Shown: piece after piece, positions 1 through 4,881 of the stretch
Layout: every line of letters begins with the position of its first letter
How positions within the stretch are numbered: the stretch's first letter is position 1
NCBI GenBank assembly: GCA_024710825.1
Contig: JANJUA010000037.1
Coordinates: 1-10,277, forward strand
DNA length: 10,277 nt
Reading direction: 5' to 3'
Source: Solirubrobacteraceae bacterium
Lineage (GTDB): Bacteria; Actinomycetota; Thermoleophilia; Solirubrobacterales; Solirubrobacteraceae
Notes under the pieces: generated by a model
The model's database searches: none
Seen by the model: the letters and a program-made list of their open reading frames with translations, nothing else
What the model was told of the DNA's origin: nothing
Program-made: the position numbers and the translations under genes

Positions 1-323
1 ACCACCCCGAAGGCGATCTCGCGCGGCGGCGCCTCGGCCAGCAGCACCCAGTCGCCGTGGGTCGGCAGGTCCGCCAGGCGCATGCTGTCGGGCTCGGGCG
101 GCGCGACGGGCTCGCGGCGCCGCGCCAGGGCGACGGCCCGCTCGCCCAGCGCGCGGGCGGCGACGGGCGCACGGACCACAGGCGACCCGCGCCACGTGTC
201 GAGGAAGTCGGCCTCCCGGGTCGCGGCGTAGACCTCGGCGATCGGGCCGTCGATCACCAGGTGCTCGATCCGGACGGCATCGGGGTGCGCCAGGAAGCGG
301 TCGAGGAGCAGCGGGTCGTCCAT
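1..323 (-). CDS. SRPBCC-like conserved hypothetical protein, 5' part only
   Basis: The reading frame is open from an ATG at 323 to the left edge, giving 107 complete codons, so the C-terminus is missing. The visible protein begins MDDPLLLDRFLAHPD. It has a stretch (about residues 20-41) that reads like the first strand and helix of a START/SRPBCC fold, with IDGPIAEVYAATREADF. It ends in DWVLLAEAPPREIAFGVV (about residues 91-107), which resembles the 'LxEEPPRExxxGxxGRFW' segment that I associate with uncharacterised actinobacterial SRPBCC-like proteins. No signal peptide or membrane segment is visible. The gene lies 78 bp downstream of the propeller gene on the same strand. A TAGGAC hexamer at 339-334 suggests its own near-leaderless promoter. 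Family assignment is by pattern memory; the substrate is unknown. Confidence 0.62.
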   Translation of the reverse strand, partial: MDDPLLLDRFLAHPDAVRIEHLVIDGPIAEVYAATREADFLDTWRGSPVVRAPVAARALGERAVALARRREPVAPPEPDSMRLADLPTHGDWVLLAEAPPREIAFGV

Positions 324-333
324 GGGCCTCAGC

Positions 334-339
334 GTCCTA
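334..339 (-). promoter_or_regulatory. Possible -10 box of the SRPBCC-like gene
   Basis: The minus strand reads TAGGAC at 339-334, with its last base 11 nt upstream of the ATG at 323, implying a leader of only a few bases. It lacks the terminal T of a consensus -10 and I see no convincing -35, so this is weak. Confidence 0.25.
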
Positions 340-401
340 TCCGCGCGCCGGCCGGGCGTCCGTACCGCGATGCCGATGCGCTGCGGAGAACCACTGGCGC
401 G

Positions 402-2204
402 TCAGCCGGCTTCGACCGGGAGCGGCTTGGGGCCCGGTGGCGGCTCCGGCACGCCGGGGAAGGGGATCCACGCCTGCGGCGCCAGGTCGCCGAGCGCGCT
501 GACCGCCAACCCGGCGTCCGACAGGGCGAAGAGCCGGTCGCCCACCACCGTCGTGCGGCGCACCTGTCCCTGCCGTGGCGCCACTCGCCCGACCTCGCCG
601 ATCCCGCCCCTCTCCACGCGGAGGCCGATCGCGCCGTCGAACGCCTGCTCGGAGACGGGCAGCACCGCGAGCCGAGCCGCCGGCCACCACAGGAACGCGC
701 GGTGGTCCCACTCCGCCTCCGCGGACGACGAGCTGGCCAGCGTGTGCTGCGCCAGGCGAGTGGGCAGCGCCGGATCCGACACGTCGAACAGCGAGAGCTG
801 CACGCCCTTCACGCGCCCCTCCTCGGTCGCGTCGCGCCCCACCCCGAGCAGCAGCCCCTCGCCGACCGGGTGCAGGTAGGCGCTGTAGCCGAGGATCTTC
901 AGCTCGCCGACGAGGCGGGGACTCGCCGGGTCCGACAGATCGAGCGTGTAGAGCGGGTCGGTCTGCCGGAACGTCACCACATAGCCGGTCGCGCCGATGA
1001 AGCGCACCGCGTAGATCCGCTCGCCGACCCCCAGGCCGCCGACGCGCCCGATCTCCACGAGCCGGCCGCCCTCGGGCCGCAGCGTCGTGACGAAGCTCTC
1101 GCTCGCCCCGCCCCGTCCGTCCTGCGTCGTGGCGGCGCGCAGCACGCCGTCGTGCTCGGACAGGGAGAACTGGTTGAGGAGATGCCCCGGCACGGTGCCG
1201 GACGCGCGGTAGGCGGTGGCGCCGGGCTCGGAGGCGTCGAAGCGGTGGATCGCCGTGTCGGCGCCCGCGGCGTTCCGGCGCTGCGTGGCGACGTACAGGG
1301 AGCGCGGCGAGGCGTAGACCGTGTGGGCGTCGGTCATCAGGGCGTCGACGGCGGCCGCCGGCAGCCCCTTGGCGAGGTCAACGGTGAGGACGCTGAGCAG
1401 GCCGGAGCCGCTGTAGGCGGCGGTCCGACGGACCGAGCGGCACGGCACCAGCCGCTTGGACTCCCGCACGCGGCCCGCCGGCCCGGCCAGCTTCGCGGTG
1501 GGGATCCAGCCGCGGGCCCGCCTGCGGACGCCGACGCCGGCGTAGGCGTAGGGCGACGACGAGGCGACGATCCTCGCGGTGTGGCCGGTGAGCCGCGCGC
1601 CCACCGGGCTGCCCTGGAAGGTCAGCGACCGCACGACGCGCATCGCGGACGGGTCGGAGACGTCGACCTCGGTCAGCACGGTCGTCGGCGGGCCGACGGG
1701 CATCAGGTCGATCGCCGCCACCCCCGTGCGCGGCTGCGGCAGGCCGATCGCCGCCTGGTCGCCCGACTGGATGACGAGCGCCCGCCCGCCGCTGACGAGC
1801 AGCTCGTGCCCGTGCCCGGCGGGCAGCTCGAGCGAGCCGACGAGGGCCGGCGTCGCGGCGCGCGCGTCGACCGCGTGCAGGACGCCGCCCGCGATCGCCA
1901 GCAGGTGGCTGCCCGTGGCCTTGACGACGTCGGGCTCGTCGACGCCCGCCTCCTGGACGTTCGTCGTCGAGACGTCGTCGGCCTCGGCTCCGGGCCGGCC
2001 GTCGGGGGCGGCGGCCGGCGCGGGCGCCTCGGTCGTGGCGAGCGGCGCGAGCGGGCTGCGCGCGGCCGTGTGCTGCTGGGCGTAGCGCACGAGCGAAGCG
2101 CACGAGTCGAACGCGCGGAGCCTCTGCTTCGCGGAGCCGGCAGGAGCGGCGGCGCCGAGCGCGAGGACGGCGCAGCACGCCGAAAAGACGACCCGGCGTC
2201 CCAT
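402..2204 (-). CDS. Secreted beta-propeller domain protein (PF09826 type)
   Basis: This is a 600-residue exported protein with a predicted WD40-like propeller; its biochemical role is not established. Residues 1-25 form a signal peptide: MGRR, a hydrophobic core, then PAGSA. After FDSCASLVRYAQ (about 32-43) and a Pro/Ala-rich linker comes TTNVQEAGVDEPDVVK (about 80-95), the family hallmark. A second hallmark, TFRQTDPLYTLDLSDP followed by LGYSAYLHP and GLLLGVGRD, lies near residues 405-450. Repeated '(D)VSDP' turns fit propeller blades. The C-terminus ends in a proline-rich tail. I chose the ATG at 2204 because it begins the signal peptide and lies 7 nt after a TACGCT -10 box; the frame stays open to 2525, but that extension runs antisense to the PH-domain gene. 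It is divergent from the PH-domain gene, with 54 bp between start codons. Family identity is confident; function is unknown, and an extracellular or envelope scaffold is only a guess. Confidence 0.93.
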   Translation of the reverse strand: MGRRVVFSACCAVLALGAAAPAGSAKQRLRAFDSCASLVRYAQQHTAARSPLAPLATTEAPAPAAAPDGRPGAEADDVSTTNVQEAGVDEPDVVKATGSHLLAIAGGVLHAVDARAATPALVGSLELPAGHGHELLVSGGRALVIQSGDQAAIGLPQPRTGVAAIDLMPVGPPTTVLTEVDVSDPSAMRVVRSLTFQGSPVGARLTGHTARIVASSSPYAYAGVGVRRRARGWIPTAKLAGPAGRVRESKRLVPCRSVRRTAAYSGSGLLSVLTVDLAKGLPAAAVDALMTDAHTVYASPRSLYVATQRRNAAGADTAIHRFDASEPGATAYRASGTVPGHLLNQFSLSEHDGVLRAATTQDGRGGASESFVTTLRPEGGRLVEIGRVGGLGVGERIYAVRFIGATGYVVTFRQTDPLYTLDLSDPASPRLVGELKILGYSAYLHPVGEGLLLGVGRDATEEGRVKGVQLSLFDVSDPALPTRLAQHTLASSSSAEAEWDHRAFLWWPAARLAVLPVSEQAFDGAIGLRVERGGIGEVGRVAPRQGQVRRTTVVGDRLFALSDAGLAVSALGDLAPQAWIPFPGVPEPPPGPKPLPVEAG

Positions 2205-2210
2205 GGCGGA

Positions 2211-2216
2211 AGCGTA
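2211..2216 (-). promoter_or_regulatory. -10 box of the propeller gene, leaderless geometry
   Basis: The minus strand reads TACGCT at 2216-2211. Its last T is 7 nt upstream of the ATG at 2204, so the predicted transcription start is the A of the ATG. There is no Shine-Dalgarno sequence between and no good -35 hexamer. It lies back-to-back with the promoter of the divergent PH-domain gene. Confidence 0.42.
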
Positions 2217-2222
2217 GCGCCG

Positions 2223-2251
2223 ATGACGCGGCCCGCCCGCGCGGATAGCAT
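2223..2251 (+). promoter_or_regulatory. Promoter of the PH-domain gene, leaderless geometry
   Basis: An ATGACG hexamer at 2223-2228 (4 of 6 matches to TTGACA) is followed, after 17 bp, by TAGCAT at 2246-2251. The last T is 8 nt upstream of the ATG at 2259. No Shine-Dalgarno sequence is present, so a transcript starting at or 1 nt before the ATG is likely. This promoter and the propeller promoter share the same 54 bp. Confidence 0.45.
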
Positions 2252-2258
2252 CGCGCCC

Positions 2259-2768
2259 ATGGACCTCCATCCCGACGAGCAGGTCATCTACCAGGGGCAC
2301 CCGTCGTGGCGCTCGACGTTCGCCCTCTACGGCCAGGGGCTGCTCGCCGCGCTTGGCGCGGGCGCCATCGCCGCCGTCGTGACGCTGATCTCCGGCGACG
2401 GCGTCGACTGGATGTGGGCCTTCCTCGTCGCGGCGATCGTCATGGGCGGGGCGGTCCTGATCGGCTTCGTGCGCCGCCTGTTCACCGTCTACACGATCAC
2501 GACGCAGCGACTGCGCATCCAGCACGGCATCATCGCCCGCAAGGTCCAGCAGACGCGCATCGAGCGGGTGCAGAACGTCAACACCGAGCAGGGCGTCATC
2601 GAGCGCATCCTCCAGGTCGGCTCCGTCGACTTCGACACCGCGGGCACGACCGACTCCTCGTTCCGCTTCGGCGGCGTCGACGACCCGGAGGAGGTCGTGC
2701 AGGCCGTCGACCGCGCCCAGCGCGAGGCGTCGACGCGGCGCCCGCCCTCAGCGACCGAGGGCGTCTAG
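2259..2768 (+). CDS. Bacterial PH-domain membrane protein (bPH2, YdbS-like)
   Basis: This 169-residue protein begins MDLHPDEQVIYQGHPSWRS, the usual lead-in of bacterial PH-domain proteins ('xGExVxxxxHPSW'). Two hydrophobic segments follow, at about residues 23-45 and 52-72. The bPH2 domain (PF03703) occupies about 74-150: FTVYTITTQRLRIQHGII, KVQQTRIERVQNV and IERILQVGSVDFDTAG are all typical. The predicted topology is a two-helix hairpin in the membrane with a cytoplasmic PH fold. The family's role is poorly defined. The frame is open far upstream, but that extension lies antisense to the propeller gene, and the ATG at 2259 fits both the domain start and the promoter. The last 21 bp overlap the convergent Nudix gene. 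Confidence 0.9.
   Translation: MDLHPDEQVIYQGHPSWRSTFALYGQGLLAALGAGAIAAVVTLISGDGVDWMWAFLVAAIVMGGAVLIGFVRRLFTVYTITTQRLRIQHGIIARKVQQTRIERVQNVNTEQGVIERILQVGSVDFDTAGTTDSSFRFGGVDDPEEVVQAVDRAQREASTRRPPSATEGV
2743..2763. terminator. Shared hairpin in the overlap of two convergent genes
   Basis: CGCCCTC (2743-2749) and GAGGGCG (2757-2763) form a perfect 7-bp stem around a 7-nt loop. It sits across the region where the PH-domain gene and the Nudix gene overlap and would form in both transcripts. There is no T-tract on either side, so a terminator role is plausible but unproven. Confidence 0.33.
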
Positions 2769-3227
2769 CAGACGTTCCTCCAGCCGGTCCACGAACGGCA
2801 CCTGCGCGGGCAGCAGCTTCACGCGCGCGGTGGCGAGATCGAACCAGCCGGCCCGGTCCACCTCCGGGAACTCCCGCTCGATCCCCGACCGCGGCGGCCA
2901 GGGCATCGTGAAGACGACCGACACGATCGCGTCGGCGTCGAGGTCCCCCTCGACCGCCCAGGCGCGCACCTGCTTGCCGCTCTTCTGGCGCACGCTGCCG
3001 AGATCGATCGCCTCGCCCTCGGGCAGCGGCGAGCCGAGCTCCTCGGCGAACTCCCGCGCGGCGGCCGCCCACGGGTCCTCCCCCTCCTCGACCTCGCCCT
3101 TCGGGATCGACCAGGCGCCCACGTCGCGTCGGGCCCAGTACGGACCGCCCGGATGCGCCAGCAGCACCTGAAGCCCGGTCGGGCCGTGACGGTAGAGGAG
3201 TATCCCGGCGCTGCGGCGGCCCGCCAT
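2748..3227 (-). CDS. Nudix hydrolase, COG4119-type predicted NTP pyrophosphohydrolase
   Basis: This 159-residue cytoplasmic protein carries a nearly canonical Nudix box at residues 44-66: G44, E50, R58-E59, E62-E63 and G65. The acidic residues should bind the divalent metal that drives hydrolysis of a nucleoside-diphosphate-linked substrate. Other subfamily marks are SAGILLYR (about 6-13), HPGGPYWARRD (25-35), WSIPKGE (39-45), VRQKSGKQVRAWAVEGD (79-95) and EFPEVDRAGWFDLATARVKLLPAQ (119-142); I associate these with the COG4119 group. The last box position is Ser66 where a hydrophobic residue is usual. The ATG at 3227 was preferred to one at 3260 because the longer form would place the -10 box inside the gene and adds an unconserved MHRHPPDRVDR. 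The substrate cannot be told from sequence. Its 3' end overlaps the PH-domain gene. Confidence 0.92.
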   Translation of the reverse strand: MAGRRSAGILLYRHGPTGLQVLLAHPGGPYWARRDVGAWSIPKGEVEEGEDPWAAAAREFAEELGSPLPEGEAIDLGSVRQKSGKQVRAWAVEGDLDADAIVSVVFTMPWPPRSGIEREFPEVDRAGWFDLATARVKLLPAQVPFVDRLEERLLDALGR

Positions 3228-3234
3228 GCGGTCG

Positions 3235-3240
3235 ACCCTA
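3235..3240 (-). promoter_or_regulatory. -10 box of the Nudix gene, leaderless geometry
   Basis: The minus strand reads TAGGGT at 3240-3235, with its last T 8 nt upstream of the ATG at 3227. There is no Shine-Dalgarno sequence, and the -35 region is not recognisable. Confidence 0.42.
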
Positions 3241-3275
3241 TCCGGAGGGTGCCGATGCACCCCCGACGTCCGCGC

Positions 3276-3303
3276 TTGCTCTCCGGTCGATGCGCGCTAG
3301 GGT
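3276..3303 (+). promoter_or_regulatory. Promoter of the small secreted protein, leaderless geometry
   Basis: TTGCTC at 3276-3281, a 16-bp spacer and TAGGGT at 3298-3303 form the best-matched promoter in the window. The last T is 9 nt upstream of the ATG at 3312, so any leader would be 2 nt or less, and no Shine-Dalgarno sequence is present. It is divergent from the Nudix promoter within 84 bp. Confidence 0.52.
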
Positions 3304-3311
3304 CGGCCTCG

Positions 3312-3749
3312 ATGCGAACCTCCCTGCTCGCCCTCGTGGCCGTCGCGGCCGTCGTCGTGCCCGCCGCGCCCGCCGCCGCCAAGACCGTCGAGTACGACGC
3401 TCGCGCCACCGTGCACAAGCGCTCGCAGTCGGGCACGACCCTCGTCTACGCCGGCAAGGTCCGCTCGACGCACCTCGGGCCGGGGCGCGTCAAGCAGACG
3501 ATCCGGCTGGCCGGGCTCAACGCGACCGGGTCGTTCGTCATCCGCTATCGCCACGGCAAGCTGCGCGGGACGACGCAGACGACGGGGCGCCCCCGGCTCG
3601 ACGGCACCGCGGCGTTCAGCGGCACCGTGCGGATCACCGGAGGGACCGGGCGCTACGCGGGGGCGACGGGCTCCGGCCGGTACACGGGCTCGGCGCCGCT
3701 GGATCTCTCGAAGGCGACGTTCCGCCAACGCGGCACCATCACCTACTGA
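3312..3749 (+). CDS. Small secreted protein, AOC/dirigent-like beta-barrel candidate
   Basis: This 145-residue protein has a clear signal peptide: MRTS, a hydrophobic run at about residues 4-18, and a PAAPAAA site, with cleavage most likely before K24. The mature part of about 122 residues is dominated by alternating beta-strand patterns and basic residues. It contains FSGTVRITGGTGRYAGATGSG (about 102-122), resembling the 'TGGTGRYxGAxGxG' motif of allene-oxide-cyclase/dirigent-like barrels. It has no cysteines and no membrane segment after the signal. I recognise this as a conserved hypothetical type in actinobacteria but know of no assigned function. The ATG at 3312 begins the signal peptide and fits the promoter; the upstream open frame overlaps the antisense Nudix gene. 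Confidence 0.82.
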   Translation: MRTSLLALVAVAAVVVPAAPAAAKTVEYDARATVHKRSQSGTTLVYAGKVRSTHLGPGRVKQTIRLAGLNATGSFVIRYRHGKLRGTTQTTGRPRLDGTAAFSGTVRITGGTGRYAGATGSGRYTGSAPLDLSKATFRQRGTITY

Positions 3750-3750
3750 C

Positions 3751-3778
3751 GGCGCGCGGCGACGGGACTCAGCGCGCC
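3751..3778. terminator. Possible bidirectional hairpin between convergent genes
   Basis: GGCGCGC (3751-3757) pairs with GCGCGCC (3772-3778) around a 14-nt loop. It begins 2 bp after the stop of the secreted-protein gene and spans the stop of the convergent gene (3769-3771). There is no T-tract. A 7-bp GC-only stem is not rare in DNA of this composition. Confidence 0.28.
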
Positions 3779-4482
3779 AGGGGCGTCGTCGAGCGCAGCC
3801 GCAGCTCGACCCGCTCGCGGTACTCGGCCGCCGTGCCGATCGGCGTGTCGGTCTCGTTGGAGACGTCGGCGACGACCCGCACCGGCGGACCGCCGTCGCG
3901 TGCCAGCCACAGGTCGTACGTCGCGGTGCCGCGCGTGGCGCCGCGCATGCGGCTCTCGTAGCGCAGGTGGCGCGTGGCCACCGGCCGTCCGTCGACGCGC
4001 AGCGTCTCGTCCGGCAGCTCTCGCGCCCGGTCCGTGCGCGTGGTCTCCTCGTGCCGGCACGTGAAGGCCGATGCCGTGCCGCGGCACGCGTAGGCCCGCT
4101 CGTCGGTGCGCCCGAAGAAGGAGTGCACGTCGGTGAGCTCCCGGGGCGCGCCGTCGCAGACGGTCCAGCGCTCGCTGCGGCGGTCGAGCGCCTCCCAGAG
4201 CAGGCTCACCCCGCAGCCTCCGGAGGCGACGGTGACGGTCGTCGTGTCGGGGTAGTCGTGGCGCACCGTGCCGAGCACGGTCGCCTCCTCGAAGCCGCGG
4301 GTCGCGTAGGCGTAGACACGAGCTCCGTCCTCGTCCCGCGAGCGGTCGAGCACGCGGTCGACCGAGACCGGCTCGGTCGTGTCGCGCAGCACCCAGGCGC
4401 GGCCGCCGACGGCCGCGAGCACGAGCACGACGAGCACGCCGCCGACGATCGCAAGCGTGCGGGTCTTCGGACGGCGAGCCAT
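3769..4482 (-). CDS. Membrane-anchored extracytoplasmic protein of unknown function
   Basis: This 237-residue protein starts MARRPKTRTL, followed by one strong hydrophobic segment (about residues 11-28) without a clear cleavage site. It is best read as an N-terminal membrane anchor with an extracytoplasmic domain. The rest is soluble and strand-rich: VYAYATRGFEEATVLG (57-71), HDYPDTTTVTV (75-85), and YDLWLARDGGPPVRVVADV (189-207), which recalls conserved proteins of solirubrobacterial genomes. There are four cysteines (90, 109, 133, 142) that could form two disulfides outside the cell. The gene starts 37 bp downstream of the cspA stop, directly after a strong hairpin. I know of no function for this family. 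Confidence 0.76.
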   Translation of the reverse strand: MARRPKTRTLAIVGGVLVVLVLAAVGGRAWVLRDTTEPVSVDRVLDRSRDEDGARVYAYATRGFEEATVLGTVRHDYPDTTTVTVASGGCGVSLLWEALDRRSERWTVCDGAPRELTDVHSFFGRTDERAYACRGTASAFTCRHEETTRTDRARELPDETLRVDGRPVATRHLRYESRMRGATRGTATYDLWLARDGGPPVRVVADVSNETDTPIGTAAEYRERVELRLRSTTPLAR

Positions 4483-4508
4483 GGCGCGGGAGCCTATGCT
4501 CCCGCGCC
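4483..4508. terminator. Perfect 11-bp hairpin after cspA
   Basis: GGCGCGGGAGC (4483-4493) and GCTCCCGCGCC (4498-4508) are perfect reverse complements around a 4-nt loop. In the cspA transcript the hairpin begins 11 nt after the stop codon, a good position for a terminator. No U-tract follows; instead the ATG of the next gene follows immediately at 4482. Hairpin terminators without a U-tract have been proposed for actinobacteria. Alternatively it insulates or represses translation of the downstream gene in read-through transcripts. Confidence 0.6.
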
Positions 4509-4519
4509 CCGGCGTTCAG
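4491..4519 (-). promoter_or_regulatory. Promoter of the membrane-anchored protein, embedded in a hairpin
   Basis: The minus strand reads CTGAAC at 4519-4514, a 17-bp spacer and TAGGCT at 4496-4491. The last T is 9 nt upstream of the ATG at 4482, implying a leader of about 2 nt or none. The -10 box covers part of the loop and the downstream arm of the hairpin at 4483-4508. Confidence 0.42.
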
Positions 4520-4723
4520 CTAGATGACGGTGACGTCGACCGCGCGGGCGCCCTTGTCGCCCGCCTCGGCCGTGTAGGACACCTTGGCGCCCTCGTCGAG
4601 GGTCTTGAAGCCGGACGCGTTGATCGCGCTGTGGTGCACGAACAGATCCTTGCCGGCCTCGTCCGGCGTGATGAAGCCGAAGCCCTTGTCGTCGCTGAAC
4701 CACTTGACGGTTCCTGTGGCCAT
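4520..4723 (-). CDS. cspA: Cold-shock protein, CspA family
   Basis: This is a 67-residue single cold-shock domain, the full length for the family. It binds single-stranded RNA and DNA as an RNA chaperone in the cytoplasm. MATGTVKWF opens the fold. RNP1 is KGFGFI (13-18) and RNP2 is DLFVHHS (26-32), with the usual exposed aromatic residues W8, F15, F17, F28 and H30. [16 protein letters not shown] follows, as in actinobacterial CspA. The ATG at 4723 has an AGGAGG Shine-Dalgarno 6 nt upstream, unlike most neighbours. An apparent leader of about 100 nt precedes it. A strong hairpin follows the stop. Paralogue-level naming (A, B and so on) cannot be settled from sequence alone. Confidence 0.97.
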   Translation of the reverse strand: MATGTVKWFSDDKGFGFITPDEAGKDLFVHHSAINASGFKTLDEGAKVSYTAEAGDKGARAVDVTVI

Positions 4724-4729
4724 GATGTG

Positions 4730-4735
4730 CCTCCT
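4730..4735 (-). promoter_or_regulatory. Shine-Dalgarno sequence of cspA
   Basis: The minus strand reads AGGAGG at 4735-4730, a perfect anti-16S match, 6 nt before the ATG at 4723. It decides the start and contrasts with the SD-less genes on both sides. Confidence 0.85.
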
Positions 4736-4800
4736 GTCGTGAGGTGAACTGCAGACGCGGAGGTTGCTGGTGCGACGACTGCGGTGCGGAACACTTCGGT

Positions 4801-4840
4801 GCCGGGACGATGTCGCCCGGCTTGAACGCGGCACACCATA
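4801..4840 (-). promoter_or_regulatory. Candidate cspA -10 box and 5'-leader hairpin
   Basis: The minus strand reads TATGGT at 4840-4835, the best -10 match upstream of cspA. It would give a start near 4828 and a leader of about 105 nt. Just inside that leader, GCCGGG and CCCGGC (4801-4806 and 4816-4821) pair around a 9-nt loop. Long structured leaders are known for cold-shock genes; here the link is inference, and no -35 is clear. Confidence 0.33.
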
Positions 4841-4868
4841 GCGAGCATGAGGCCCTTGGTGTAGCGGG

Positions 4869-4874
4869 TACGCT
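4869..4874 (+). promoter_or_regulatory. -10 box of the YbhN-like operon, leaderless geometry
   Basis: TACGCT at 4869-4874 has its last T 8 nt upstream of a GTG at 4882. There is no Shine-Dalgarno at a usable distance and only a weak -35 candidate. This placement is the main reason to choose the GTG start. Confidence 0.4.
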
Positions 4875-4881
4875 TACGGGA

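Noticed and set aside
324..401. A possible terminator after the propeller gene, in the GC-rich stretch containing GGCCGG.
   Set aside because: Only short self-complementary pieces are present, with no stable stem and no T-tract.
57..2258. A very long open frame on the plus strand, running into the PH-domain gene and giving a 903-residue protein.
   Set aside because: It is antisense to the clear propeller gene, has an Arg/Gly/Ala-rich low-complexity translation with no family signal, and exists because stop codons are scarce in GC-rich DNA. Only the part from 2259 is a gene.
2205..2525. An N-terminal extension of the propeller frame up to 2525.
   Set aside because: It would bury the signal peptide and overlap the PH-domain gene antisense; the promoter geometry supports the start at 2204.
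4744..4881. A 46-residue cysteine-containing extension (with a CWCDDCG stretch) on the YbhN-like protein, suggesting a zinc-binding N-terminus.
   Set aside because: It is antisense to the cspA leader, crosses the probable -10 box at 4869-4874 and does not resemble the family. The cysteines look accidental.
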